From assembly GCA_005281725.1 (NCBI GenBank), contig SSBO01000001.1:6866399-6930398 (forward strand): a DNA stretch of 64,000 nucleotides, in the 5' to 3' direction. Of this stretch, positions 25,682 through 43,400 are shown one piece after another (positions within the stretch are counted from its first letter, which is position 1; every line of letters starts with the position of its first letter). The translations under genes were made by a program, and so were the position numbers. The notes under the pieces are model-generated. The model made no database searches, was not told the DNA's origin, and saw nothing but the letters and a program-made list of their open reading frames with translations. This DNA comes from Wuchereria bancrofti. Taxonomy: Eukaryota > Nematoda > Chromadorea > Rhabditida > Onchocercidae.

Positions 25682-27645
25682 ATGGATTCTACTGGAAGCG
25701 GTGTAGCATCATCAGGTTCATTACGTACAAAAATATCATTAAAGGGTAGATATTCGCAACTGTCGTTAGTGTGTCCTTTTCATTTGATGAAACCCGAGTT
25801 ACCACGTGAGTTTCATCGCTCTATTTGTTTCCTACTTTTACTCATTAAAACGTGAGTAGATTACAGGTATGACTTAATTTTGTCGAAAACTTGTGTATTA
25901 AAAGAAGTGAAAAGCAGTGTGAAATCTTTGTACTGCTTTTAGTGGATGGGGAGGTCAAGAAATGTGCCATAAATTAATGGTAGAGTTTGAAATATCCTCG
26001 ATGATACGATCGTTTGCTATTTACAATTTGAAAATACCACTTGTTGTGATGAGAGCTGGCAGTCTAATGAAGTAAATCATGGAACTTCTTCAACATGAGT
26101 GCAATTTGATTGTGTTTAAATAAGAGTTCCGAGAACTTTTTTTATGTATATGATAAAGGTGATAAAAGATTCGATTGGTCTAGTTATTTGGGACTTTTCT
26201 GAAGAAAGAGTTTTACTTATGAATGTTATAGAGCAGAGCGTTTTACTTGGTAGTAACGATTTATTAGCGGAATATGATATGAGCTCATCTTATCAACGCT
26301 TTTGTGGCTCAAAGCGATTACGGGAAGATCTCGGCTCCTTTCTTCCGCATCTTGTTGGCAGTTTCAATTTCGAAAATGCTTTGGAATTCAGGTTGGTGCA
26401 ATCTTTTAACTATTGATTCCGATTTCCCTAGGTACTTATTTTCAGCAGACGGCCGTATCAGTGTGGAGCAGCAAATGTTAAGGTGTTAAAACGAGGTGAT
26501 GCATTTGCTCAGGAACTTCAAATAAGTTGAAATATACAGAAAACAACTTTGAATAGATGAAGAATAATGAAATTTGAGGATTGTTTCCTTTAGACTTCAT
26601 ACTTTTTCGACTTGTTGCCATATTACTATGAGAAAAAGGACCGGATCCATGTATGATTAGTTCTGCTGGATTTTTTAGTGATTATTACGGCATATATTCT
26701 TCATTATATCTTATTTTAGTTCATTGCGGATGTTGGTGGAAAAACCACCGATCACTGGGAAAGAGATTACCAGTCTTTCTGCGGGCGCAATGGCTGGATT
26801 TAGACTCACACCAGGTGCCGTCCCCGAACCCTACAGGTGTTTTTAAACACACAAATTTGTTATCAAATAATGTTTACTTACATGCAGTAAATATGCACAT
26901 AGTATGGGACACACGGAGTAAAATGTGTTAAATTGATGAAGTGAATTTTACGTAAATTATATTGCAAAGAAACAAAAATAGAATTAGAATTTCATACAAA
27001 ATTTCTGTATGGTTTGAAATTACTATGTCCCTACTTCATTGGCTATAAATTGTAGATATTTTGACAATAAAGTAGACGATCTGAGCGGTGATGCAATAAA
27101 TTATGATGAGAATGGTGAAGAAACGAAGCATAAAAGGAAGTATAAGTGGAGCTTGGATGATCTTGATGGTAAATTTTACATCTTTTGTCTTCAAACAGAA
27201 AGCCGTATTTATAATCTCGTTTGCTTTGAAGATGCTGATTTGGATCGGAAGTACAGGAAGCATCGCAGTGAAGATAAAGATAGGAAGAAAGAAAAAAAGA
27301 AGAAAAAGGATAAAAAACGGAAGGTAATTACTGAAGCTACTTACACACTAAACTTTTTTGAGAATTAACATTGATTCTTTAGTTTAACAATTTAACAATA
27401 ATGTTTAGATATAAATATGACTTCGACTAATGTCAGACCATTCTTTTATTCCATGAACAATTATGGCCACCGTTAGGCTTTCGGTGACCAGTAAACGTAG
27501 CAATCTTTGAACATGGTTGAAGCCTGTTACAGGTATGCCGCGTAATGCTCTGATATTCTCTTACTGTTACTGTTCCATGCAAACATTTCATTTTCAGAGA
27601 GATTCAAAGGAAGAGGATCAAAATAATAAAGTAAGAAAGGTGTAA
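25682..27645 (+). CDS. mdt-19: Mediator complex subunit 19
   Basis: MED19 is a head/middle Mediator subunit. Exons: 25682–25805, 26232–26391, 26720–26836, 27056–27168, 27232–27323, 27598–27645; all phases close to 217 residues. Family hallmarks are collinear with human MED19: FHLMKPELP (human FYLMRELP), LLGSNDLLAEYDMSSSYQRF, FLPHLVGSF, SSLRMLVEKPPITGKE, LSAGAMAGFRLTPGAVPEPY and RYFDNK. The C-terminus is extremely basic (KKEKKKKKDKKRK), as in the animal family. Exon 2 uses the acceptor TTATAG at 26231, chosen because it is the one that keeps frame with exon 1. It is transcribed away from RFC5 and MED30, so two Mediator subunits flank one RFC subunit. Confidence 0.88.
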
Positions 27646-28431
27646 AGAGTTTTTTGGTTAGCTATGGAATAAGGCAATCTACGTGTTACAGCAAATATTA
27701 TATCTGAAAAGGGAAATCAAGAAATATATTATATGAATAGCTGAACTTAATTGAGAAGGAACAATAGCGATTATCACACATATATTGCGAGTGCATTTCC
27801 TGTTGACATGAAAGCGTTATCATCGTTGTTGACGCATAATTTGCATTCAAGTATGATCTTGTGTGTTGAATTGTGATGCAAAGATGGGTGCAACTGGCTG
27901 TATTTTATCCAGTGGTACCAGATAATACTTTTGTTACTGTTAGCAAATTCCATCTAATCTCGACCATTATCCATTCACGTTCTTAGTAAAGCGTTTCATT
28001 GGCGCAAAACTCGGTCCTAACCAGGTTCTTTTCTTCCACCTTAACAGTTTCATCTAATGGTCACCCTTTTTGTTTTCGACATTTTTACTTTTATTCGTTT
28101 GTTGTGGAAGACAATCTTCTGTACTGGACAACTTTGTTAACCGATTTACTCGATAATGGTTTGCTACAGATGTTTTGTTGCATAGTGTAAGATGCTTTTT
28201 CAATTTTCCTTTCTGACCAAAATCTAAGCAAACAATGAGGAAAAGACAATTTCTGCAAACTATTTCTCATATCTTTTCTGTCTGCAAAATGTTGTTTATG
28301 GCCTTTGAATGCACTAAGGATTTAGAATAGAAAGATTTTTCCAATGAAATTATCAGTGGACCGTTTTGAGTTAGATGTCACTTTTATGAAAACTTATGAG
28401 GTATTATTGGACTAAATTCCATTCTGTTGTA

Positions 28432-28477
28432 ATTCACACTTTAAGTGTAATTCACACAGCACACTTTAAGTGTGCTG
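28432..28477. repeat. Two adjacent related palindromes
   Basis: The second, 28457–28477, has ten-base arms CAGCACACTT and AAGTGTGCTG around one T. The first, 28432–28452, is a weaker version sharing the core CACACTTTAAGTGT. Confidence 0.85.
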
Positions 28478-29537
28478 CTGAGATGCTTTTTCATTCTTAA
28501 ATTTGCTTGATTAAAAATGAATATTTTTATTAGATATTAGAATATTTTAACATAGACCGATGACCTCCTGCCAGAGTTTAACAGTTGTTGTATGGAATGT
28601 TTTGCTCAATTTTTTGTCGAGACAGGGTTGTAGATGTCGGGATAATAGAAATATGTTAAGATTATAGCAATGATGAAATGAAGTAGTGTCGTGCAATTTA
28701 GTCATGAATTAGACTCCAGAGTTGTGCAGTAAACCTTGTAAACAGTAAGGTTTGTGTGTTTCACAGAAGATAGTAAGATTTTCACCTCTTTTATGCCTTC
28801 TAATAGTCTTTGCATAACGAGCTGTTTTGTAGCAACCTTCAAAAACAAAAACATCTCATACAGTAAGTCAAAGCTACATGAGTATTTATTAGATTATTCT
28901 GTGAATCTGAAAAGAATATGGAACAAACGATCGATTGCGAATGAAGCAGCAACTGTTAGCAAAGTCGTGCTGAAGAATTTAGTAGGATACTGCTGCTAAA
29001 CTTGCGCATCCTTCTGCCTACGTTACTCAAAATGGATTACTTCAATAGTTCCTACAAAGTAGCGAAATTTATGTTCATTTTATACTCTGTGAACAAATGA
29101 ATCATTATAGTTGGCTTCCGATAATTATTAGGATCTTCCTCATCCTTAATATCTTATCTGTCAGAATAGCTTACATATGGAAATTTTGTCATTACAATGT
29201 CCCATAATGTGAACAAATATCAAAATTTCTTTACAAATAGTATCACAGATATTAATAAACACAAACTATTAACATATAAGATACAAAAAAAGTAAATCAA
29301 AATCGTTTTCCTTAATCTACTACAATAAATGAACTGCAAAGATATTATTACCATAATCGAATTAATGCTTCGGTTCAACAAACATGTAAAAATAAATATT
29401 GGTAAGAATGAATAATAATAGCACAGATTAAAGGATAAGAAGTCGCACTGAAATTTACGTTTCAAATGTATCAGTCAGTATTTCCGTAAAATATTTAAAT
29501 ATGTATTTAAATATTTTATTTTAAATATTTTTATTTT

Positions 29538-29562
29538 ACTTCCTGTACTTCCTACAGGAAGT
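29538..29562. repeat. Perfect 10-bp hairpin
   Basis: ACTTCCTGTA, five-base loop CTTCC, TACAGGAAGT, in the MED19/sma-2 spacer beside a run of TTTAAATATTT-like sequence. Confidence 0.8.
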
Positions 29563-31178
29563 AGTAAATTATATTTAAAGAAGCCTTAAATGTAAGTCCC
29601 ATCATTTTCGATGATAGTATGAGAAAAAGAAGATAAAAATTACGCAGATATGGTTTTCTAAGATACGAATGAATAGAGAGGCGCGCATTCATTAAGTATC
29701 TAAAAATAATAAAAACTATTTCCTAAGATATTGAACATTTACACCAAAATATGATTATTTAGAAAGCAAAATCAGTGGAATACTTTTATAAAAGCTAGAA
29801 TAGCACTAGTTTATAATATTCATATGTATACTTCCTGCATTATATGTACAATGATAGCTAGCATTTTGGCACGCTATTTCACTCTGTTATTTATCGTATT
29901 GCCATTAAAACATATTTCAAGAAGTGGTTGACTAAACAATGCTTCTCGGAAAATTGATAATTACAGCAGCGAATTTATTGTTCTTGTAGCGATCAGATCT
30001 TGTTAAACTACTCAAAGGTCGTTCGTTTAACTTAATTAACAATTGATAATTTGATTTGTATAATACTCCCATTACTTCACATGTTGTGACATTAAAAAGA
30101 CAATTGCTGTTGTTTATGATACAAGTAAAATAAACTAAATTTTAGCAATCATTTATAGCACATCAAATTAAATTTGAAGCATTTTATGTGTAAAAAATTC
30201 CCAATATGCATAATAATTAAATGAATGAAATACTAACGAATTATTCCCAAAAACTTACTCCCAAAAGCTCTGATAAATTTATCTTATCCGAAGTTTTTGC
30301 CATGAAATTACTTGCCTCAAACTTAAACATATCTTTCAACATTTGTATAAAAAATTAGTATGAAATTTTTATACCTAAATGAACTACTGTGCAGGCAAGG
30401 AAAGAAATCGGAACAGAATCTACAAGTCAAATTTGAAATGGTCAGCGAATGACCAAGCGTTGATGGTATTGTAATTGGTAGCAAAATGAAAGACTCTTTT
30501 ACAAATTATTTACAAAGGAGAGAAAGGGAGTGAGACATACGGGCGTTAATCTAAAGAGCAAGTATTTTACTTTAGTATGCTAACCTAATATCATAGTTCA
30601 TAGGACTGAAACATAAGGTCACTGTGCACAATCACTCATAAATTCGATCAATTAAAATTAGATCACATGAAATATTAAAAGACTACATCCAATTTAATAT
30701 ATTTAATTCATCTTTTTACAATAGGGAAAATTGTGTGCATAAACACATTTAATATTGCCAAACTAATCATAAATTCAACAAAAATTTAAAGGAATGACTA
30801 AGCATAGATAAAATGAATTCCTCATTACAATTTATAAATTACACCAGTTGCGTAAAAATCACCATCGGCATATGTGTAGGATCGTTTCGCAGTGCAAAAA
30901 TTAACAAATGATGAAAATTTGTTGCTTAAAATTATTTCTGCACGACTCACGACGCCTTTTTTTTTCACAAATCTTTAGCAGAAATTTAGCAAAACAAAGG
31001 AAATTCACAGCATCCATCTCCAATATACTAAGTGCATGCGCGTCTCACATTCTTACTTTAAATAATGCTTGTCTCAGACAGCAAAAAAGTGCTTTATTTT
31101 TTACCAGACGCCAAAACAATAATTTGCAGTATAAACGAAAGGCATCAATATCGATACAGTGTACTAAGAAAATTCATG

Positions 31179-35277
<4,099 letters not shown>

Positions 35278-37374
35278 CTATAAAACGAGGATAAACTAGA
35301 ATGTTCCTTTGTTTCTGAATTTTATAGCAAAATGACTGATGGCCAGATGAAATACCAAATATCACGAGTAACAAGATTAGCAATCTTTTGAAGATGCTAG
35401 AACAGGTTAGAAGCTATGAATGAGAACTGAATATCATTGAATAATCATATATGATATCAACGTTTAGAATATGTTTTAACAATTGGAATATCATTTATAA
35501 CTTAACTGGTTCATATAATCTGTAAAAAAAGAAAAAAAAAATAGCACAAGAGAAATCAGGAAATGCTTTGAAGTATATAAAGTATATTCGAAGTATAGCA
35601 TATAGTTTTATATAGTACCTACATTGTTTTGTTGATAATGATGAGAATGAGTAGCAAAAAAAGAAAGGTAGGATGATGGTGACAGATGATAAGGTGCCGA
35701 TGATAGTAATCGTTGCATTCGCTGTACACTCTATCCATTTAAAATGCGTCTGCTGCTGCTGTGCAAATATATAAAATTGTCAAAAGGGGAGAGGACGACG
35801 TGTTATCACCGAGAAATTCCAGTGTTAGCCGGAAATTCAAATCATTCGGAAAGTGAAAGAACAAATAATTCTCTCCACTTTTTCACTTATAGCATAGGAC
35901 ACTTTTTTACTTATGCACTAATTACTCTATGAATAAGCAACTAAAAAAAGATAAGAAAAAATATATCGTGATAACAACGACAATAAAACAATTCCGCCGA
36001 ACATATTTCAATAGTCTAATTGCAGTAGGCCAACAAGCAGCATCCAAATCTTTTAGCTCATTTCATTCGTCCGCAAAATGTCCAAAAAGAACAAAGATGT
36101 TAACACAATATTGGTTATCAAGACGACTAGATGCTTGACATGAATCATATTCAATGGTAATCCATTCCGGCATTAGATTTACTGAACAAGTTATTTATAC
36201 AATAAGGATTGCAAGAAAAATACGAAAATATACGAATAAAAATAAACATATTAAAAAATGCGATCAAAACTAACCCAGTAATTATAAATATTTCGATAAC
36301 TAATCTACAAAATTAATTACTATCCACATAACTAACTTATGAGTAACTTAATATCATGAAACATTAGTTATCTCAACTAAAAAACATATCTGATCTTTCA
36401 GCTAAATTCGTTCAGTTAATTCTTTCCCTTGAAGAAATATGAATTACAACGTCGGTGGTCTACGAATACGAATAGGACTGAGACAGGATGTAACATTGAG
36501 TATGCTACTTAACCCTCACATAACATACATGACCGATAAGATAGATGGATAAATTGAAGACAGGTGCCTATTCTGAGATTTTGTATCCATAGTAACAAAC
36601 ATATTTATCATGACAAAATATGAGCAAACATTATGAAGAAAGCATAATTATAAGCAATTTATAAACAATAATGTTTCATGATGAGTAAATGTGACAATCA
36701 GTGTGTCCATTTCATGGTAAAGTGGTAAGAGGAGAGACATACAAGTGACCAATTTTCTGCATGCTTATTTGCCTAAGACTTTTTTTTTCTTTCATATTAA
36801 TAGATGGGGGATAACTGCGATAAGTTATGCAGAAACTAACGATTGCATCATGGCACGTGTCCTGGTAACCTTTGACCTTCACTAATTAAAGAAGTACCTG
36901 CATACCACCACTGTTCGTAGTGAACTTATGACTATGTTAATCTGAATTTTTTCTTTCTTTCTCCATCTCTCTCTTTTTCGCTCCCAAAATATTTAATTTG
37001 TTTTTCGTTTTGTTTTAGATGAATAAAGGAAGATCTCGCATGATAAATAAGACTGAATATAAGTGTAAATAGTATTATAATGCTAAAATCATAAAATTTT
37101 CCACAGTATTATTCATCTCATCCACCTTGACTGCTTTCTTCCTGTTACCGAGCAATTATTGCATCAAATTTACCTAAGGATGAATATAAATTAACGTAAT
37201 AGACTTTGTAAAAATATCCTTGTGCTGTATAATAAAGAGAACATAAATGAAGACTACAATATATCATATAATTGTTTGAAAAAAAGATCCATTTCCGGAT
37301 GATATCATGCATACAATTGAAATATAGCAAATTTTAAGCACACAAATACAATAAGAAGCATCGATTTAATCTAT

Positions 37375-37605
37375 ACCCGACCCAAACCTATTCGATCAAC
37401 CCGATCCGATCGCACTAGCCATCATCATTTCATCCTTACAGCTAATGATGACTAGATAGAACAAGGATCGATGATTTAAACAGATAGGAACCCTTTGCCC
37501 CGCTATCCATTCTGTCCATCAAATGTAATATAACCACTACCAAATAACGAACAATACTATTTTTCATCATTTCTGCGGAGATGTCTATGTGTGTGTGTGT
37601 GTGTA

Positions 37606-37640
<35 letters not shown>

Positions 37641-38112
37641 GTGTATCGATGATGGCGGAATTGGATGAGGAAGGGTAATGAATCGGTTAGCGTTCCAATA
37701 ATTCATCACTTGAACACGTGAAAGTTTTACTGGGTTTTGGAAGATAAATGAGGAAGCGGAAAGGAATGGTTTGAAAGAGGAAGAGAGAGAGGAAGCAAAA
37801 TCTGGAAGACATTCAGTTCAGCAATCACACCTAAACTATAGGAAGGACATACCCGCCCTGTACCATCCCTACCACTACATATATACACATACAATGAGGG
37901 TAGCAGCAGCAAGATGGAAGTGATTCTCCTTTCATCGTCTCTTCCTCTGGTTCAGCTTCTCGGGTAAGAATTCTCGGGTAAGATACAGCAAGACCGTGCG
38001 GTGCACTGGAAACAATCATCTGCACTGAACAAAGCAGAAGAAGCATATAGCATGATGCATCACACCATTCAACAGCTAATAGCACATATCGGCATATCGT
38101 TTCATTATACAC
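37375..38112 (-). CDS. Candidate secreted-peptide gene, two weak exons
   Basis: An open frame on the minus strand from 38112 has a hydrophobic stretch YMLLLLCSVQMIVSSAP that looks like a signal peptide. It is followed by a mixed segment with dibasic-free, acidic sequence and CCCYPH, and a good GTATGT donor after 37893. A 38-base stretch, 37375–37412, bounded by CTAG and GTATAG, joins in phase and would encode LRSDRVDRIGLGR, whose GLGR ending resembles an amidation site of a neuropeptide precursor. I could not find a convincing last exon or a family match. A 14-base tandem duplication (about 37958–37984) lies within the frame. Treat as speculative; it may be chance. Confidence 0.2.
37587..37646. 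repeat. (GT)n(AT)n compound microsatellite
   Basis: GT dinucleotides with one interruption, then a pure TA run, then GTGT. Confidence 0.9.
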
Positions 38113-39463
38113 ATCTCCATTTTATAAAATGATTAAGAATTAATTCGACTTCAAGCCAATTTAACAGGAAGGAATTCTTCTAACATCTTTATATCTATCA
38201 TAGAATTCAAAATATCTATGTATTGTGCTGCTAGAAGAAGCGCTGTTAACCAATTGATTTATGGTGTAAAATGCGGAAAAAAAAAATGAACGTATTTCAT
38301 ATAACATTTCATATTCTTATTACTTACCTTCCCATCATTTGATTCATTTATGAGTTTAATATTCAAATGAAAGAGTTGTAAATTTAACTATAAACTCCGC
38401 TTTCATTATTGCTTTATCATAACAATCTGAAAATAGAAAAAAAAAAATCACTCAGTTAGTTTGTCGACCAAAATATCCTCTTAGCTAATACTGGCGATCA
38501 GTGTACCGAGAAATCCTTATTAATCGCATTTATTTTCTTATTCTAAAAATATTTCTATCTAAAATATTCTCAAGATGATAAAAAAGATATGAATAAGTTA
38601 TTTTTTCTTACTTTTTATTGAAATAATGCTGTGAATAGAACGAAAAATATGATGAAATGTTGAAGAAAGATGAAAATTGATCAGTTCTTGTTTAAAAAAA
38701 TGTTTAATTTTTAGATTAATAAAAGGATTTGAATGATCAATAAAACAGATTATTCTGAGTTTGAATGATCAACTGATATGAATAAGATGAAGTAAAGGAA
38801 AGACGAAAAGGTTCAAAATGAAATAAGGAACACAGGATGAAATGATAATTTTTCCAATTTTAAATATTAAATTGATGATAAATGAAAGCGCCATTGTGTC
38901 GCTTAATGGATGTCCCCAAAAACTTTGCAGACATATTGGAAGACAACTAAGCAATACAACATTGTATACAAAAATAATAGGAATAGGAGATGCCATTGCC
39001 ACAATCACATCAATCAACCAATAAAAATCACCCAAATTATCAAACACAATCATCACCGCCACCATCATCATCATCACTTTCATCATTATCGCTATCATCA
39101 TCATTAATTTACAACTGACACAATATCCAATGATTGCCGTCAAAATGACTGCTTTTTCACACTTTTTTCCCCGAACATAACTATTCCTCTCATCATTGCC
39201 AGAGTTTTGTTATTTCCTGCACTTACATGAATATGAGCAGACTTTCAGGCCTCTGAAAGCAATTTCCATGGAACCAACAAATTAATACACACATTCCGCC
39301 TCTATCATCAGTCGTTTGTGATCGATGAAAGCAATATACAAAGACTTCTTAAATATATATCCGAAAGACAAAAGTAAATGATAATCAATCCTATATGGAT
39401 TACAGTCCGGAATTTTACTATCGATCACACTTTTTCTCCTAAGTATACTAATACAACACTTTT

Positions 39464-39518
39464 TAATATAATCTAATTAGATACTTAGATTATATTAAAT
39501 CTATTTTAGATTATATTA
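39464..39518. repeat. Inverted repeat with a third copy of the arm
   Basis: TAATATAATCTAA at 39464–39476 pairs exactly with TTAGATTATATTA at 39485–39497; the latter is repeated at 39506–39518. Confidence 0.85.
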
Positions 39519-40419
39519 TAACATCTATTCCTCGAGTTTTATTATTTCTTGCACTTATATGAAGAGATTACCAATAAATTAAATCATTGATAACTGATAG
39601 CTTGACCTCGTTTTAATATGCAACATGACATACTTAAATCTTTTTTTTTCGTCTTAAAAAACCTCAAAACATATTATGTTGCATATTACATTAGATTGCT
39701 AGATGGATACTTTATCATTATTAAATTTGAAAAAGATTATTGAAGCTGATCCCCAGTCAAAAGCATGATAACGTAATATTTAGTATTCGTTATAATATGT
39801 GAAAAGCATGACATGAGATACAGAATATATCCTATGTGAAGAAAAGATAATTTCAATGATGTTTAGTTCATGCTATGATCTCATAGGATAACATCTGGAT
39901 TACATTAGGACTATAAACTCATAAAACAACAAATATATCGACATAAATAACAAATGCTATATTAAATGAAAATACAACATAACATATTATCAATTTATAA
40001 TCGATTTATAAAAACATACTATATAAACTGAAATTGCAATGGCATCCTTGCACAACATTTTATTTTATCAACAAGGAGTAACCCGTAGTAGAACAAACGA
40101 TTAGACATTATCAGATGCTAAATTTATTATTGGTATGCAAAAAATAAAACTTATAGCATGTAACAAGTTTCGAAATTCTTAGAGCAAGCTGCGTGAAGCT
40201 CCTTCAATGTCTAGGAATCAAATGAGAATATGAACAGATGATCACGAGGCAAATAAAATAGACATAAATCTTACGTATACAATCGCCAATGAAACATACA
40301 ATTTAAATCTGCCACAAATAAAAGACATACATAACTATGAATGTATCAGCAAAATGATATTAGTTGAAATAAAAATATGAGCTTGAGTGTAAATCAAATA
40401 GAATAACCCATTGGTACGA

Positions 40420-43400
40420 TTATTCCTCTTGTTCATCATCCGCTTTGCTTTTGTGTAGCTTGAACAGTTTCGCAAGCTAAATACAAAAATTCATATACGT
40501 CTATATATTTATTTATCTATCAACAATTGGTGTAAATTGAATGTTTCATTTCTGACAGTTTCCCATTTCGTTTAGTCATTAAATAAAAATGACTTACAAT
40601 CAAAGCATATGTCTGAAATCTAAGGACTAAAGTCAATATATACTGAAATAAGAACAAAGAGAAATTTAAAAAAATTAGTGAAACAAAACTAGAGGGTCGA
40701 AACTGACATGTAAGAAAATAGAAACACATTTGAAGCTTAAGAATATGGATCTCTGTCAGAGAGTCGGCTTCAAATGCAGTTGAACGAGAACTAATTCCTG
40801 TTTAAATTAAACTTCTGCATTTGCAAAATTCCTATAAATAACTTACTTCTTTGAAACTACTATGTTCACGTCCGTCTGCAATAAGCCGTCTTGCGACCTC
40901 AATACCTGGACCAGAAACGTTTAGCAATAGTACACCCACGATAACTTTGCCATCAAGATAAAAAACAACTCCTTTTTCGACTTCATCAGCCTAAAAATTT
41001 ATTTAACATTGTTAAAAAGTAAGAACGTTGTTTCATTTCTGATACAATATGTAAGAAAAAAGATTACTAAAATTCAAAAACGACTCTTTCACAGATACCT
41101 TATATAAATTTAGATATTAATAAACTGAAAGTAGTTGTTTCACCTTAGTATCTGCCAAAATCGACACTGTTCTCAATTCTGAATCAGTCCTACCAACTGC
41201 TTCCAAGTGAACACTTGGTGCTAAGATGGAATAATAAGAAGATTGATGCCAATATGGTTTGTTCGCTGAAATAAATTGACAGCATACGAGATAGAAAAGT
41301 TATTTAACAGGGAAGTTTATAGAACTACTTTCAAATTTAATCCTGAGATGAAAACGGTAGAAAGCATGAAAGGTTGCACGAGAACAAAATAATACCACCG
41401 GTCATGTTTTCACCAGCGAGACGTCCGGTTATTTGTGCATGTTCCCAATGTTCCATTCTTCTTCGACCAAGTTTAACATCATAAAAGCTACTTGCATCGC
41501 CGGCAACCCAAACATTTGACCGAGCACGCAGTTCGGCATCAACTACATAACCGCCATTCACCTGTTGTGGAATTAATGAAATTAAGAAAGCTAATAATAA
41601 TCACAGAGAAACTGCTATTAAGCCTTTATTACCTAGAAATAAAAAAAGTACTATTTCAGAAATAAAAGTACTGAAAAAAAAACATACGGGATCAATTTCC
41701 AAGCCGCATGATTTTGCCAAATCCGTATTTGCGCATATGCCTACTGCCATAATGATGTGATCCGTGCTTATAGTTTCTGTAACGCAAAATCAATTCTGAC
41801 CATAACTGACCATAATATGTGTTATAGTACTATAAACTAAATAAAATCCTACGTTATACATGCTTTTGACCATTAAACTCTTTATTTTTATCTGCTCATG
41901 GGTTAATGTATCAGTAATGCATACTCGGACTTTCTCAGCAGAACAGAGCAACATCTTTCTGCTTTGCTCGAGGCTTGCTCACGCGTGTCATATTATATTA
42001 CATACTGGACCTAAAATCGCAATACCTCCTGTTGCTAACTGCAAGCGAAGTTTACCACTTTCATCAATTGTTACACGCTTAAGTTCCTTCTCAGGCATAA
42101 CATTAATACCACTTTTACGTAGCTCGCTGGTTATATATTTGCTCAAAAACTGCGGTAAGATCTCAGCAACATTGCCTTTTTCTCGGAATATCTAAAATGA
42201 AAGAAGTGGTTGCAAAGAGCCCAAGTATACAATGCATGTAGAAAAATAATAGCTACAAATTACATTTCACATTGCACTTCTTCTGACTATACAGTTATAT
42301 CTTTGAAAGTTTCCACATGATTAAACTCAATTTTCAGTAATCATAAGGTATTTTGGTCGGAATTCGAGTTAGTATACAATAAGTCGCAGTTATATGTTGA
42401 AATAAAGCAGATATGGAAAGTAAGAAGAAGATGAATACTCTAATGAATGTTTTTTTGTAGTACTATAACTGTAAAACTTACGCAACTTCGACGTATTTTT
42501 GATATTTAACATCAAAAGTTACCTGACAAATTTGCAACCCTTGTTCTCCAAAGCGTCGATTCAATGAGTTTGCTAACTCCGAACCCAAGAAACTACCGCC
42601 AATAATCGTTATAGATTTACTTTTTCGTACTATTTCATCCAATTTGCGGAAATCGTCAATCTGTAATTGACAAATTTAAAGATATACCCAATTCCAAATA
42701 ACAAAAAAACATACCAAACTGAAACAAACCGTTCGGAAGAACATTACTCTTCGCTTTACTTCCTCGCTAGCATCTTCAATTGCTGGCAACGATTTTGGAT
42801 ACCCTCCTGAAATGCTCGTTATTAAAATGTAATATAAGTCCTCTAGATGCAAAAAAATGAATAAATGGTGTGATTTTTTTGCGAATGAATAACCATCAAT
42901 AAGTAGTTATAATCAAGTTTCCTTAGAACAAGACAAAAAAAGAAAAATTGACGACTGAAAAAAAATTTATAGTTAATAAACTTAAACTTTCACCTGTAGC
43001 TATAAGACACTTTTGGTATTTCAACGAACGTCCATCATCTAGATAAGCTGTTTGTGTTGTCAAATCAAGTTTAACAACACGGTGTCCACTGACTAACGAT
43101 ACACCACCATGTTCAGCCGACCCAATTTCACCCGGTGCTACGAAAAATCCTGGTGCTTCAAAATATACATCCCGTTTCTTTCCACTGTAACCTCTATATT
43201 CCAGAGTTTCAGCCACCTAAATAACTCCACGATTTCTTTAAATATTCCGGAATGATATACCAACGTATCCCAATCATCAACAGAGGTTACAGTCACAGTT
43301 AAGACTCATGGCCAAGAATAATTATAAACTAACCTGGTCTTCCCCATACCACCACAACTCCTTCGATAGCGGAGGTCGATTGTATGGTAAGTGTTTTTCA

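Larger units (their letters stand above)
27646..31178. other. Convergent 3' intergenic region, MED19 to sma-2
   Basis: About 3.5 kb between two gene 3' ends. Short open frames have no family resemblance and no splice partners. It contains the tandem palindromes at 28432–28477 and a hairpin at 29538–29562. Confidence 0.5.

Noticed and set aside
26440..26486. Segment after TTTTCAG in MED19 intron 2 as an exon
   Set aside because: Exon 2 joins directly and in phase to 26720, giving the family motif SSLRMLVEKPP; inserting this segment breaks the motif.
38769..39143. 124-codon hydrophobic, Met-rich frame on the minus strand
   Set aside because: Largely reads an imperfect ATC/ATG repeat; no start context, splice partner or family match.
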